Under the pieces are notes generated by a model that was given only the letters and a program-made list of their open reading frames with translations, did not search any database and was not told where the DNA came from. Below, in pieces: positions 55,830-64,000 of a stretch of 64,000 bases of DNA. Made by a program: the position numbers and the translations under genes. Source of the DNA: Tenodera sinensis (lineage: Eukaryota; Arthropoda; Insecta; Mantodea; Mantidae). The stretch spans positions 314,950,628 to 315,014,627 of the forward strand of contig CM060964.1 of assembly GCA_030765045.1 (NCBI GenBank). Direction: 5' to 3'. Numbering within the stretch: position 1 is the first letter of the stretch; each line of letters begins with the position of its first letter.

Positions 55830-56950
55830 TTGTTGTTTTAAGAACATGACATTGCCTCCTGAAACTCTAAAACACACAAATAACCTTTTTTTAGACCTCA
55901 TTACAAAGCAGATGCTGAATAGAGAAGGCATATAGAAGGGGCATAAGCAAGGGAGGGGAAGCTGGGGAAAGTGGTATTGCCAACATATGAAACACAGGAA
56001 CCATGTCGGCAACATATGCAGGAAATGGCGTGAACATATGGTTGCATTTTGAGTGCCGATATTGGCAACATCTCCACAGGAGAGAGAAGGGATGAGCCAA
56101 CAGAGGGACACTCCCACGATGCTTTGGGTGAAGCGCGTGGAGATAATTTTGTTGGATTATTTCACTTTGTACATCTTGCCTCAAATAAGTGCAGTTTACA
56201 GACATTTACAGAAATACATATTATGTGTATCAATTATTGTTCCTAAAGGTGTATTCTTAATACTTGTGCAATAAAACTGTATAATAGTGTTAAAAATGCA
56301 GAAAAATCCATTTAAAGAGTTTTGGTAAATACGCTACATTATCTGAAGTAGTAATACATAAATGCAAAATAGGCTGAATGGTGAATTTCAAAGCAATAGC
56401 ACAATCATCGAGAAGTGACAGGGCACATTTGAAATTATTCTAGAAGCCGAAATGACATCCGTAAAAAGGGCTTTTCAAGATCAAAAGGAGTTCCAGGCAA
56501 ACAAAAGAGCAAAACTAAAAGACTTAATTATGTAACTTGAGCAAAGTTAAAGTACAAAAGTTTCAGCAATCATCACAAATGTAACAAATAACTAACATAT
56601 AAACTGAAAATGGGCTGTGTTACATCCTCTCATAAGGCCCAAACAGACTATGAGGCAAAAATACAGAATCAAGCGGAATACAGTGACAGTTATTTTTTCT
56701 TGAGGCATTGTAAGCTAAAAATTCCTTAGAGAACAAAGAGCTAAGCTTGTTCATAGAAAAAGTTCTGTTCTAACACCTTTCATACAAATACAGCAGATAA
56801 ACAGACCAGGGACCCAAGGAGAAAAAGATTAGCAGGAAGTCTGTTTCTTTGTCGAATACTCGCAGGTAGAGACTAGAGAAGTATGTCAGATTTAAAAGCA
56901 ATCCATGTGAGCGAATTATGTGAGATCTGACAATTTTTTTCAAATAATAT
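55830..56950. other. intergenic, no supported gene
   Basis: Overlapping frames at 55827-56274 have no recognisable domain and no splice signals. Confidence 0.4.
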
Positions 56951-57489
56951 TGTCATGGCAACCATAGCCCGGGTGCTACTGGTGAGAGTTGGTATGTGGC
57001 AGCCTGGCCTCTACCAGTGGGAAAAGCAGGCCAGAGACACTTACCTGTCTTGACCTGCTTCCCAGCAGGGCAATGGGCCATATGGAAACAATAGCTATTG
57101 TGTGCTATTCTGCCATCTAGACTGTCCCTTTCTGGCATTCTCGAGTAAACCACTTCTGGAGCTTTCGCATTGTGAATGAGCACTATATAAGGGACTCGTT
57201 CATGCCCAGAGTTGAGTGGTTCTTGTAGTGAAGTGTTGTTGTTGTATTGGACTGTGGCAGAGTTGGTTAAAGGTTTACGAAGCATTTAGTGGACAGTGAC
57301 TATGATCGTGCCAAGTGCAGTTCAGTGAGAGTTGTAATCTGACATTTCTATATTGTGATTTGATGGTTAAGTTCTGTTGCTCTGAGTTTGTATGAAAGTG
57401 ATCTAAGTGTAACATTAGCACCACATTAAACTGACTTGAAGGAAAATAAAGTGTGATTAGCAGTAACTGGTTTTCTCTCATTTGTTACA
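56951..57489 (+). mobile_element. solo LTR of a retrotransposon
   Basis: A 539-bp unit begins TGTCATGG, ends TTTGTTACA (TGT...ACA) and is flanked by ATAT at 56947-56950 and 57490-57493. Inside are a TATA box (TATATAA, 57184-57190) and a downstream AATAAA (57445-57450), in the order expected for an LTR promoter and poly-A site on the plus strand. No internal region or second LTR is nearby, as after LTR-LTR recombination. Gypsy or BEL type cannot be told. Confidence 0.75.
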
Positions 57490-57549
57490 ATATGTAATAA
57501 GCAACATTCATTATGGCCAAATTATTGTAAATACATACAAATAGTGATC

Positions 57550-57779
57550 ACTCCCGGTCAGGTCGGTGAGACCCATAAACCAACGACAGGTGTGGTCCTC
57601 CAGACATTCTGGGGGTTGTGAGAGAGCGATGTGACCGCCGAAACATAAAAATATGGTGCTCTCTAAAAAGCGGTTACATTTACTGCTAAGTCTCTTCAAT
57701 ATTTATATTGAAAAATATTGGAGAGCAAGAGGATTAAAGACTTCATTGTCAGAAATCCAGCATTAGCTAACAACAACAA
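57550..57779 (+). repeat. dispersed repeat R57 with structured core
   Basis: Matches 31338-31573 (inverted) and, in part, 14454-14502. A compact three-stem arrangement is possible at 57622-57663: GAGAGC pairs with GCTCTC, CATA pairs with TATG, and GATGTGA...GAAA lie between. No coding potential. Confidence 0.8.
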
Positions 57780-57789
57780 ATAGTGATCA

Positions 57790-59034
57790 ATCACACACCA
57801 TGTCCTTCAACAGAATATGCATAAGTGATTTTGCAAATGGGAGAGGCAAACTGTAATATCATACCAAATCTCCCCGAGTTGAAACTGAAAAGCATTTAAA
57901 AGACTACAAGGATGTGTGGGAGCACGAAAGAGGTATGCTAAGGGAAACAAGATAATATGGAATCCCAAAGTGGGTGAGAAAGACCTATATAAGAACTATC
58001 CTTGCCTATCTCTGATGGGAAAATAATACCATAGAATGAAGAACTTATGGATTGGACCATCTGTAATCACTCAGAAATTTAGTGATAAGGTATTTGGGAT
58101 TAGAGACACTAAGACGGTAAAAAATGAAGGGGGACTATAATATTGCATTGTTCAGGTCACTTAAAGAGGCTAATTTAATGCCTTCAGGTAGAAAAAATTG
58201 AGAGACTTGGGAGTTAAAAATTTGAGAATATATTTGCAGCAAAATATTGAATGATTATCAGCTAAGAATAATAAACAATTAAGTAGATAAATAAAGATGA
58301 TTGCATGGCATGTACACATGATTATAAAGGCATAGTTTTGTTTATATGTAAATAATTCAATCAATAACATTTATAAGGGCTTATAGAATATGCAGCACAC
58401 TTCTTGCTAACTGTACAAACATAATGTATGGTAAAAGCAATTGTTTGCAGAAATAAAATGAAACTTTACATGACAAGTATTTGTGCACATGCCATACAAA
58501 CAAACCAGTGATGTGTGCTATTGTCAGTGCAATGACTAGAGAATCATTATATATAAAACAAAGTGAAAATGTCAAAAGAAGACATGCAATGTAATGTACA
58601 TTATTGTGTATTTATTTTTGATCTTGTGCAATTATTAATTTGCAAATTATATGTATATCCAAAGAGAGTAAATATGAATTATCAATACTAGGTTATTTTT
58701 ATTCTATGTTATAATTATATTCATTCTACTTCATTGTGTATCAGTTCCAAATAGGGTTTTATTGCATGTTATTGCTAAATACTATTGTATTCTATGCATT
58801 GTAATTTCAAATATTTTTGTATATGCACGTCATATTTAAATGATGGCAACATGTATTCCCAGTCAACCCTACACACAAAGCATGCAATGATCTGCAATTA
58901 TTGTAAACATTGTAAACATTACTTTAGGATCAGTCAAAATTTAGATATGGGGACATTAATGACAACCCTCATTTGTTTCCATTGGACAATAGGAATTTCT
59001 CTGCGGAGGTAGATTGAAGCGTACCTTATGTATC
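57790..59034. other. AT-rich intergenic stretch
   Basis: No supported gene or repeat. Confidence 0.4.
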
Positions 59035-59388
59035 TCTTATAATTATTATGAGAATTAAGAGAAATAATGAAATATGTAAGTATGGATTTGATATCAGTTT
59101 CAGCAATATATTTGTAAATTATTTTAGAACAGATGTAAATATACGCTCATTAAGGAAGCAGACACCCTAAACATTCAATAGAAATACAGCACTAACTTGC
59201 TGTCAGAGAAATCTTTTGTAAATGTAAGATTTGAAGCTTTCACGGCGATCGTTAGTGATAAGAGCTTCACGGGTGATCAGCCGTGTTAAATTTAAGAAGG
59301 TCGAGCTTTCGGCCATTATACTCTCCATGGTCATCTTCAGGACTAAAATGATGGAAAATTCTCCTCAGTTTCCAAATATATACTATGG

Positions 59389-60153
59389 TTAGGTTGTGTT
59401 GTCCAAGCCAATGCGCGGGTGATGGTTTCTGATTGGGCCTGCTGTAGGCTCGGCTGCAGTGTTTTCCCGCGGGTACGAAATTTGTGCAGTGTTTCTGATG
59501 GCTATAGTCCACGCGGAACTTAGTTTGAGTCCGCCCTCTCTGTTGAAATTGTGGGGGTGTAATTTGATGTGGATGGCCTCCTTGATGAGTCTGTCCCAGT
59601 AATTTTCTGCGTGTTCTAGTATTTTTGTGTCTTGGAAATTTATTTTGTGGACCTGTTCTATGCAATGTTGGGCTACTGCTGATTTTTCTGGCTGGAGAAG
59701 TCTGATGCTCCGTTGATGTTCTTTGCATCTTTCCTCTATCGTGCGTCCTGTTTGACCCACATACACCTTACCACACTCGCATGGAATCCTGTATATTCCC
59801 GGGACCTTAAGCCCAAGAGGGTCTTTCACCGGCCTGAGGAGTTGTCGGATCTTCTTAGGGGGTGTGAAGAAGGTTTTGATATTATGTCTCGCGAGTATAC
59901 AGGAAACCTTGTTGGAGACAGAGCCGTAGAAAGGTATGTAGGCCTTCTCTTGAGGGCTATCCTTCCCTTGCGTGAGCAGTAGCGGGTTCTTCCTGCTGCG
60001 TTCTACTTTCCTACGGGTCTCATTGATGTCCTGGTTGCTATACCCATTCTTGCGTAGGGTATCCTGTAAGTATTGAAGTTCTAGGTGTATGTGGTCCTTG
60101 TCTGCTATGTCAAACGCTCTGTGAAACAGAGTGGAAATGATTGTTTTCTTCAT
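59389..60153 (-). CDS. Penelope-like linker + GIY-YIG, inverted arm
   Basis: An open frame without stops gives MKKTIISTLFHRAFDIADKD..., then GIYRIPCECGKVYVGQTGRT and IEERCKEHQRSI. KVYVG is the YIG part of the GIY-YIG endonuclease, followed by the Arg of EERCKEH and the downstream HAENYWDRLIKEAIHI Glu. The CCHH-like cysteines typical of this linker are not obvious. The ATG at 60151-60153 arises at the junction with the centre. There is no RT. It differs from the right arm at about six residues (for example R/H in GQTGRT, A/V in FHRAF). Confidence 0.75.
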   Translation of the reverse strand: MKKTIISTLFHRAFDIADKDHIHLELQYLQDTLRKNGYSNQDINETRRKVERSRKNPLLLTQGKDSPQEKAYIPFYGSVSNKVSCILARHNIKTFFTPPKKIRQLLRPVKDPLGLKVPGIYRIPCECGKVYVGQTGRTIEERCKEHQRSIRLLQPEKSAVAQHCIEQVHKINFQDTKILEHAENYWDRLIKEAIHIKLHPHNFNREGGLKLSSAWTIAIRNTAQISYPRENTAAEPTAGPIRNHHPRIGLDNTT

Positions 60154-61216
60154 GGAAAACTTTGAGCACACCGCACTGGACACCGCTACACACAAACCAA
60201 AAGCTTTCTACAGATACGTCGACGACACTTTCGTCATCTGGCCACACGGGACAGAAAAACTTGGCTTTTTTCTGGACCATCTCAATAGCCTACATACTAA
60301 TATCAAATTCACCATGGAAGTGGAGAACGACAACTCCCTTCCCTTCCTGGATGTTCTAGTGTACAAAAAACCGGATGGCAGCCTGGGACACACGGTCTAC
60401 AGGAAGCCCACACACACCAACTTGGATGCCTCCAGCCACCATCATCCCTCTCAGAAGAAAACAATCATTTCCACTCTGTTTCACCGAGTGTTTGACATAG
60501 CAGACAAGGACCACATACACCTAGAACTTCAATACTTACAGGATACCCTACGCAAGAATGGGTATAGCAACCAGGACATCAATGAGACCCGTATGAAAGT
60601 AGAACGCAGCAGGAAGAACCCGCTACTGCTCACGCAAGGTAAGGATAGCCCTCAAGAGAAGGCCTACATACCTTTCTACGGCTCTGTCTCCAACAAGGTT
60701 TCCTGTATACTCGCGAGACTTAATATCAAAACCTTCTTCATGCCCCCTAAGAAGATCCGACAACTCCTCAGGCCGGTGAAAGACCCTATTGGGCTTAAGG
60801 TCCCGGGAATATACAGGATTCCGTGCGAGTGTGGTAAGGTGTATGTGGGTCAAACAGGACACACGATAGAGGAAAGATGCAAAGAACATCAACGGAGCAT
60901 CAGACTTCTCCAGCCAGAAAAATCAGCAGTAGCCCAACATTGCATAGAACAGGTCCACAAAATAAATTTCCAAGACACAAAAATACTAGAACACGCAGAA
61001 AATTACTGGGACAGACTCATCAAGGAGGCCATCCACATCAAATTACACCCCCACAATTTCAACAGAGAGGGCGGACTCAAACTAAGTTCCGCGTGGACTA
61101 TAGCCATCAGAAACACTGCACAAATTTCGTACCCGCGGGAAAACACTGCAGCCGAGCCTACAGCAGGCCCAATCAGAAACCATCACCCGCGCATTGGCTT
61201 GGACAACACAACCTAA
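60137..61216 (+). CDS. Penelope-like RT C-terminus + GIY-YIG
   Basis: An open frame of about 359 codons from ATG 60137 (the open stretch begins at a GTG at 60131). MENFEHTALDTATHKPKAFY, then RYVDDTFVIWPHG, is RT block C with the YVDD pair. NDNSLPFLDVLVYKKPDGSL is the conserved post-palm block, followed by the linker and GIY-YIG domain (GIYRIPCECGKVYVGQTGHT, IEERCKEHQ). RT blocks before YVDD are missing, so it cannot reverse transcribe. No stops or frameshifts suggest a young copy. The first residues are encoded by the inverted arm. Confidence 0.88.
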   Translation: MIVFFMENFEHTALDTATHKPKAFYRYVDDTFVIWPHGTEKLGFFLDHLNSLHTNIKFTMEVENDNSLPFLDVLVYKKPDGSLGHTVYRKPTHTNLDASSHHHPSQKKTIISTLFHRVFDIADKDHIHLELQYLQDTLRKNGYSNQDINETRMKVERSRKNPLLLTQGKDSPQEKAYIPFYGSVSNKVSCILARLNIKTFFMPPKKIRQLLRPVKDPIGLKVPGIYRIPCECGKVYVGQTGHTIEERCKEHQRSIRLLQPEKSAVAQHCIEQVHKINFQDTKILEHAENYWDRLIKEAIHIKLHPHNFNREGGLKLSSAWTIAIRNTAQISYPRENTAAEPTAGPIRNHHPRIGLDNTT

Positions 61217-61264
61217 CCATAGTATATATTTGGAAACTGAGGAGAATTTTCCACCATTTTAGTC

Positions 61265-61298
61265 CTGAAGATGGCCATGGAGAGTATAATGGCCGAAA
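61265..61298 (+). ncRNA. hammerhead-like core in Penelope 3' region
   Basis: CTGAAGA (61265-61271, matching CUGANGA), stem II GGCCAT with ATGGCC (61273-61278 with 61289-61294), then GAAA at 61295-61298. Both halves of the catalytic core are exact. I did not find a clear stem III closing strand or cleavage site, so activity is unproven. The mirrored copy at 59307-59340 keeps both core halves but has one A-C mismatch in stem II. Confidence 0.5.
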
Positions 61299-62494
61299 GC
61301 TCGACCTTCTTAAATTTAACACGGCTGATCACCCGTGAAGCTCTTATCATCTTTTGTAAACTCGGGGAGACATGTTCAATACAATAGAATTCCGGATTGT
61401 AGGCTAAAGCTAGGACTTTCATAAGATGTGTCTTATCTTTTTGTCGCATCAGTTCTCATGAGAACATATAAATCCAAAATTTGTGGAGAAAGCTACATGT
61501 GTATGTTACAGAAATATTTGTCCATCAATGAAAAAATTGCAATTATGTTGAGAAAATTCTATTCATGAACAGGAGTTCATGTGATGGGAGAGAAGACACG
61601 CAAAAGTTATATGGTAATTTTAAGGAGACATAGGTAAAATCATTAGCGATTTGGAAGTCGACAGGTCCAGACATGTAACTTGCTTACTGAAAGCATGCAA
61701 AGGTGGTGTGATTATTCATGAAGTGTGAATATATGATTTTAATGTCAAATGTCTACATGCTGATGAGGGAATTCTTTGCAAACACCTCAAAATTGAAGGA
61801 AAACAAACATGGATATACAAATGTTTGTGTGGTCAGGATCGAACCACGGGTATTAGACTCACAACAATGATACAAAGTGCATGCGATTAAAGTTATTCAG
61901 CCATAAACACCTTATTTCACATTGGAACAATACACCCTGGGAAATAGATACCTTCCACCCATGCATTTCATGTGCTGCTACCCATCCTTCTCATGGTAAA
62001 AGATTCCCTACCAAAGTCAGCTATGCCAAAAATTTGTTTATAATATGTGCAAAAACTGTAAGTGAATGGTTTATCTAATACTGGGACTTCCAATAATTTG
62101 CAAATGTTGCTATAATTAATGAATATTGAGATATCCCCTCTGAACAGAACATTTGTTGTTAGAAAACAAAAATATTTATATTTTTTTCAAGGAAACATCA
62201 TGGGCCTTAGTGTTCAGTATTGAATAGCAATAGATCTTTTTAACTGGGACCACAAAAATTATAGTATATACATGTATGCTTCAATAAAAAACAGAAGCTA
62301 TTTACAGTGAAGCAATATAAATCAACTGATATGACTAGGGCTAGGAAGTTCATGCATTTGCATGTTTTTTCATAGGAGTTAAAAATGTATGCTTTTACAT
62401 TATGTGCACGAATTATGGAATTTTCAGTTATTTGGACATGATTTTATGGTGCATATACCTGCAAATTTTCTTGATTTTTGATAAATGCATATTA

Positions 62495-62706
62495 TTTCAA
62501 TATTATAGCCCCTATATTGCATATTTTAATGATTTTTATGGTTTTTTATTATTATTTTTCATATTGGTAATATTGCACATGATGATACAACTCACGAAGA
62601 TTTCAATATTATAGCCCCTATATTGCATATTCTAAATATTTTTATGGTTTTTTATTATTTTTTCCATCTGTATAATATTTTTCACATTGGTAGCATTGCT
62701 CATTAT
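62495..62706 (+). repeat. 106-bp tandem duplication in hAT 5' region
   Basis: TTTCAATATTATAGCCCCTA to CATATTGGTAATATTGC begins at 62495 and again at 62601, with modest divergence. Subterminal duplications of this kind are common in hAT elements. Confidence 0.8.
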
Positions 62707-62986
62707 GCAACTCGCACGATGGTGAGAACTAATGATGAGTCACGCTGTCATGCAGTGAATCCCGTTTCCATCCTTTCATTATATGTATGTTCGTAGAAAA
62801 TAATCAGTGCGTTATCTAGGTTTATAGTAGCAAAGATAAGATGCAGGTCAACATTTTGAGCAGCACGATTATAGCAATGCTTGCCTGCCCACCAGTAGTT
62901 GTGTTGTAGTGTTCAAATGTAACAGTGTTGTGAACTGATTCCCACCAAATTAAATTAGGCATATAAAATGTTAAAAAGCTCTTCAA

Positions 62987-64000
62987 ATGTCAAAAATAAA
63001 ACCAACTTCGAGTGCTAGATTAATTAATTTACAGAACGAGTTTTCAGATGACTTTTTATCTACAGATAATAGGGCACTGTTTTGTGGAGCGTGTGAGAAA
63101 AATGTAGGGGGTGAGAAAAGATTTAAAATAGTTCAGCACATATACAGAGCAAAACATAAGGAGAATTTAATAAAAAAACTCGCAAACAAAGAACCTGTTC
63201 AAAAACAGCTAGTAGAGTCTAAAGTAAGAACAAATTACAAACTAAAAACTTCACTTATCTTAGTAAAGCTGTCTCCAGCTCATTCTCTTAATGTGTGCGA
63301 ATAATTGTCGGCCACTAACATGTAATTATGACTCAGTTTGTGAGGGACGCTTTGAAATTACTATGGCCATGTGGAATCAAATAAGACCGGTTACTTTTAT
63401 TTCTTACTGATGCAGGTCCTTATATGGTAAAATCAGGACAAACTCTGAAAGGTATTTTTCCTAACTTAATTCATATAACTTGTTTGGCACACGCTCTTCA
63501 TCGCATTTCTGAGATAATACCTGATTCTTTCCTGTTGGTAGATAGATTTGTGTCCAGTACAAAGAGACTTTTTGTTAAATCTCCTAAAAGAGTTAAGTTG
63601 TTTAGATCAACAGCACCTAATATCCGACTTCCTCCTGCACCAGTGTTAACTCGATGGGGAACATGGGTCGATGTAGTTTTATATTATACTGAGCACATAG
63701 ACATAGTCGAAGAGTTGTTAATTCATTAGACTCGAAAGATGCTTCATCAATAGAAACTGTGCAAAATATTCTGTCAGGCACTGGGTTGAAAGAGGATCTT
63801 AGTTTCATATTTGCCCATTTTTCTTTCTTACCAACAGCCCTAACGACATTGGAAGTTGTAGGATCTCCTTTGCCTGAATCACTTACTGTCTTTGAAAAAA
63901 CAATAAGTGATAAAAGTTCAGTGCCTGGTAGCATAGGACAAAAAGTGAAAGAGAAAGTGAATTATGTAATTTCAAAAAATTCTGGTTATAAACATATGTG
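62987..64000 (+). pseudogene. hAT transposase with CGGBP1-like finger, partial
   Basis: MSKIKPTSSARLINLQNEFS begins the protein. LFCGACEKNVGGEKRFKIVQ then HIYRAKH is the C2H2/BED-type finger with all four ligands. The frame is then diverted by an inserted Penelope end (63217-63266) and stops. Downstream, FLTDAGPYMVKSGQTLKGIF, ITCLAHALHRISEIIPDSFL and PPAPVLTRWGTWVDVV give the catalytic region. After a frameshift near 63715, DSKDASSIETVQNILSGTGL to the window end continues it. It is related to the transposase at 27232 but less decayed. Confidence 0.85.
63217..63266 (-). mobile_element. ~50-bp Penelope family a terminal fragment
   Basis: TAAAGTAAGAACAAATTACA and ACTAAAAACTTCACTTATCT match the left terminus of the element at 21844 almost base for base. 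It lies within the hAT frame and encodes the unrelated residues VRTNYKLKTSLILVK there. Confidence 0.8.

Larger units (their letters stand above)
59223..61348 (+). mobile_element. Penelope-like element b, inverted head-to-head pair
   Basis: ATCTTTTGTAAA at 59211-59222 is repeated at 61349-61360, so the whole 2126 bp entered as one unit. The left arm (about 59256-60151) is a reverse complement of the right 3' part (about 60453-61348), about 895 bp, with a few substitutions. The 300-bp centre (60152-60452) is the RT end and linker, present once. The left arm also has 33 extra outer bases with GAAGCTTTCACGGC. The family has RT and GIY-YIG, so it is Penelope-like. Confidence 0.93.
59035..62020 (+). 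repeat. dispersed repeat D, copy 2 (interrupted)
   Basis: Homologous to 53610-54340 on both sides of the Penelope-like insertion at 59223-61348. Near 61830 the reverse complement has GTGGTTCGATCCTGACC, a B-box-like motif, so the right part may be a tRNA-related SINE. Confidence 0.7.
62336..64000 (+). mobile_element. hAT element, 5' part, runs off window
   Basis: The left end appears to be TAGGGCTAGGAAGTTCATGC at 62336, with subterminal TGCATTTGCATG and repeated TTGCATATT motifs, followed by a hAT gene. The right end and target duplication lie beyond 64000. Confidence 0.6.

Noticed and set aside
59267..59728. 153-codon frame, and its mirror at 60877-61338
   Set aside because: A second frame over the GIY-YIG coding region. 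It is present in both arms only because the arms are copies.
59713..59982. 89-codon frame, and its mirror at 60623-60892
   Set aside because: Antisense shadows of the two Penelope-like arms.

Overview
The window looks like AT-rich, transposon-packed intergenic and intronic DNA from an arthropod genome, most likely an insect. A polyneopteran such as a cockroach, termite or stick insect would fit, but that is inference. The evidence is eukaryotic: spliced exons, tRNA-derived SINEs, long microsatellites, many mariner/Tc1, hAT, Penelope-like and non-LTR elements, and a solo LTR. Nothing bacterial or viral-like is present. Nearly every long reading frame belongs to a mobile element.

Layout. 1-9 kb: a mariner nested inside an older mariner, a MITE, a mariner-like remnant with long inverted termini, a LINE endonuclease scrap and a Penelope-like terminal piece with a degenerate hammerhead-type core. 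10-20 kb: a dead hAT transposase, microsatellites, a SINE and a LINE 3' scrap. 20-24 kb: a 1.08-kb giant palindrome, then a Penelope-like element with a snap-back 5' end and 13-bp target duplication. 26.5-29.3 kb: a hAT element with 8-bp target duplication inserted in a palindromic Tc1-type MITE. 30.3-39.0 kb: two mariner-like elements of one transposase type lying 9 bp apart. The second is split by a SINE (12-bp target duplication) and by a LINE with an uninterrupted 1009-codon frame. 42.9-46.9 kb: a decayed relative of that LINE, with a deleted mariner inserted in it. 47.2-49.5 kb: the only good candidate for a host gene, a minus-strand chain of small exons that all join in phase 1. 50.2-57.8 kb: a LINE inside a LINE, SINEs, a solo LTR and dispersed repeats. 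59.2-61.4 kb: a Penelope-like element arranged as a head-to-head inverted pair and flanked by a 12-bp target duplication. 62.3 kb to the end: the 5' part of a second hAT element.

The elements do not form a pathway. What they give is a relative chronology of insertions, because the split inverted termini, target duplications and a duplicated flanking copy show which came first. The two Penelope-like insertions, from different families, share one architecture: a reverse-complemented copy of the 3' end fused to a 5'-truncated body.
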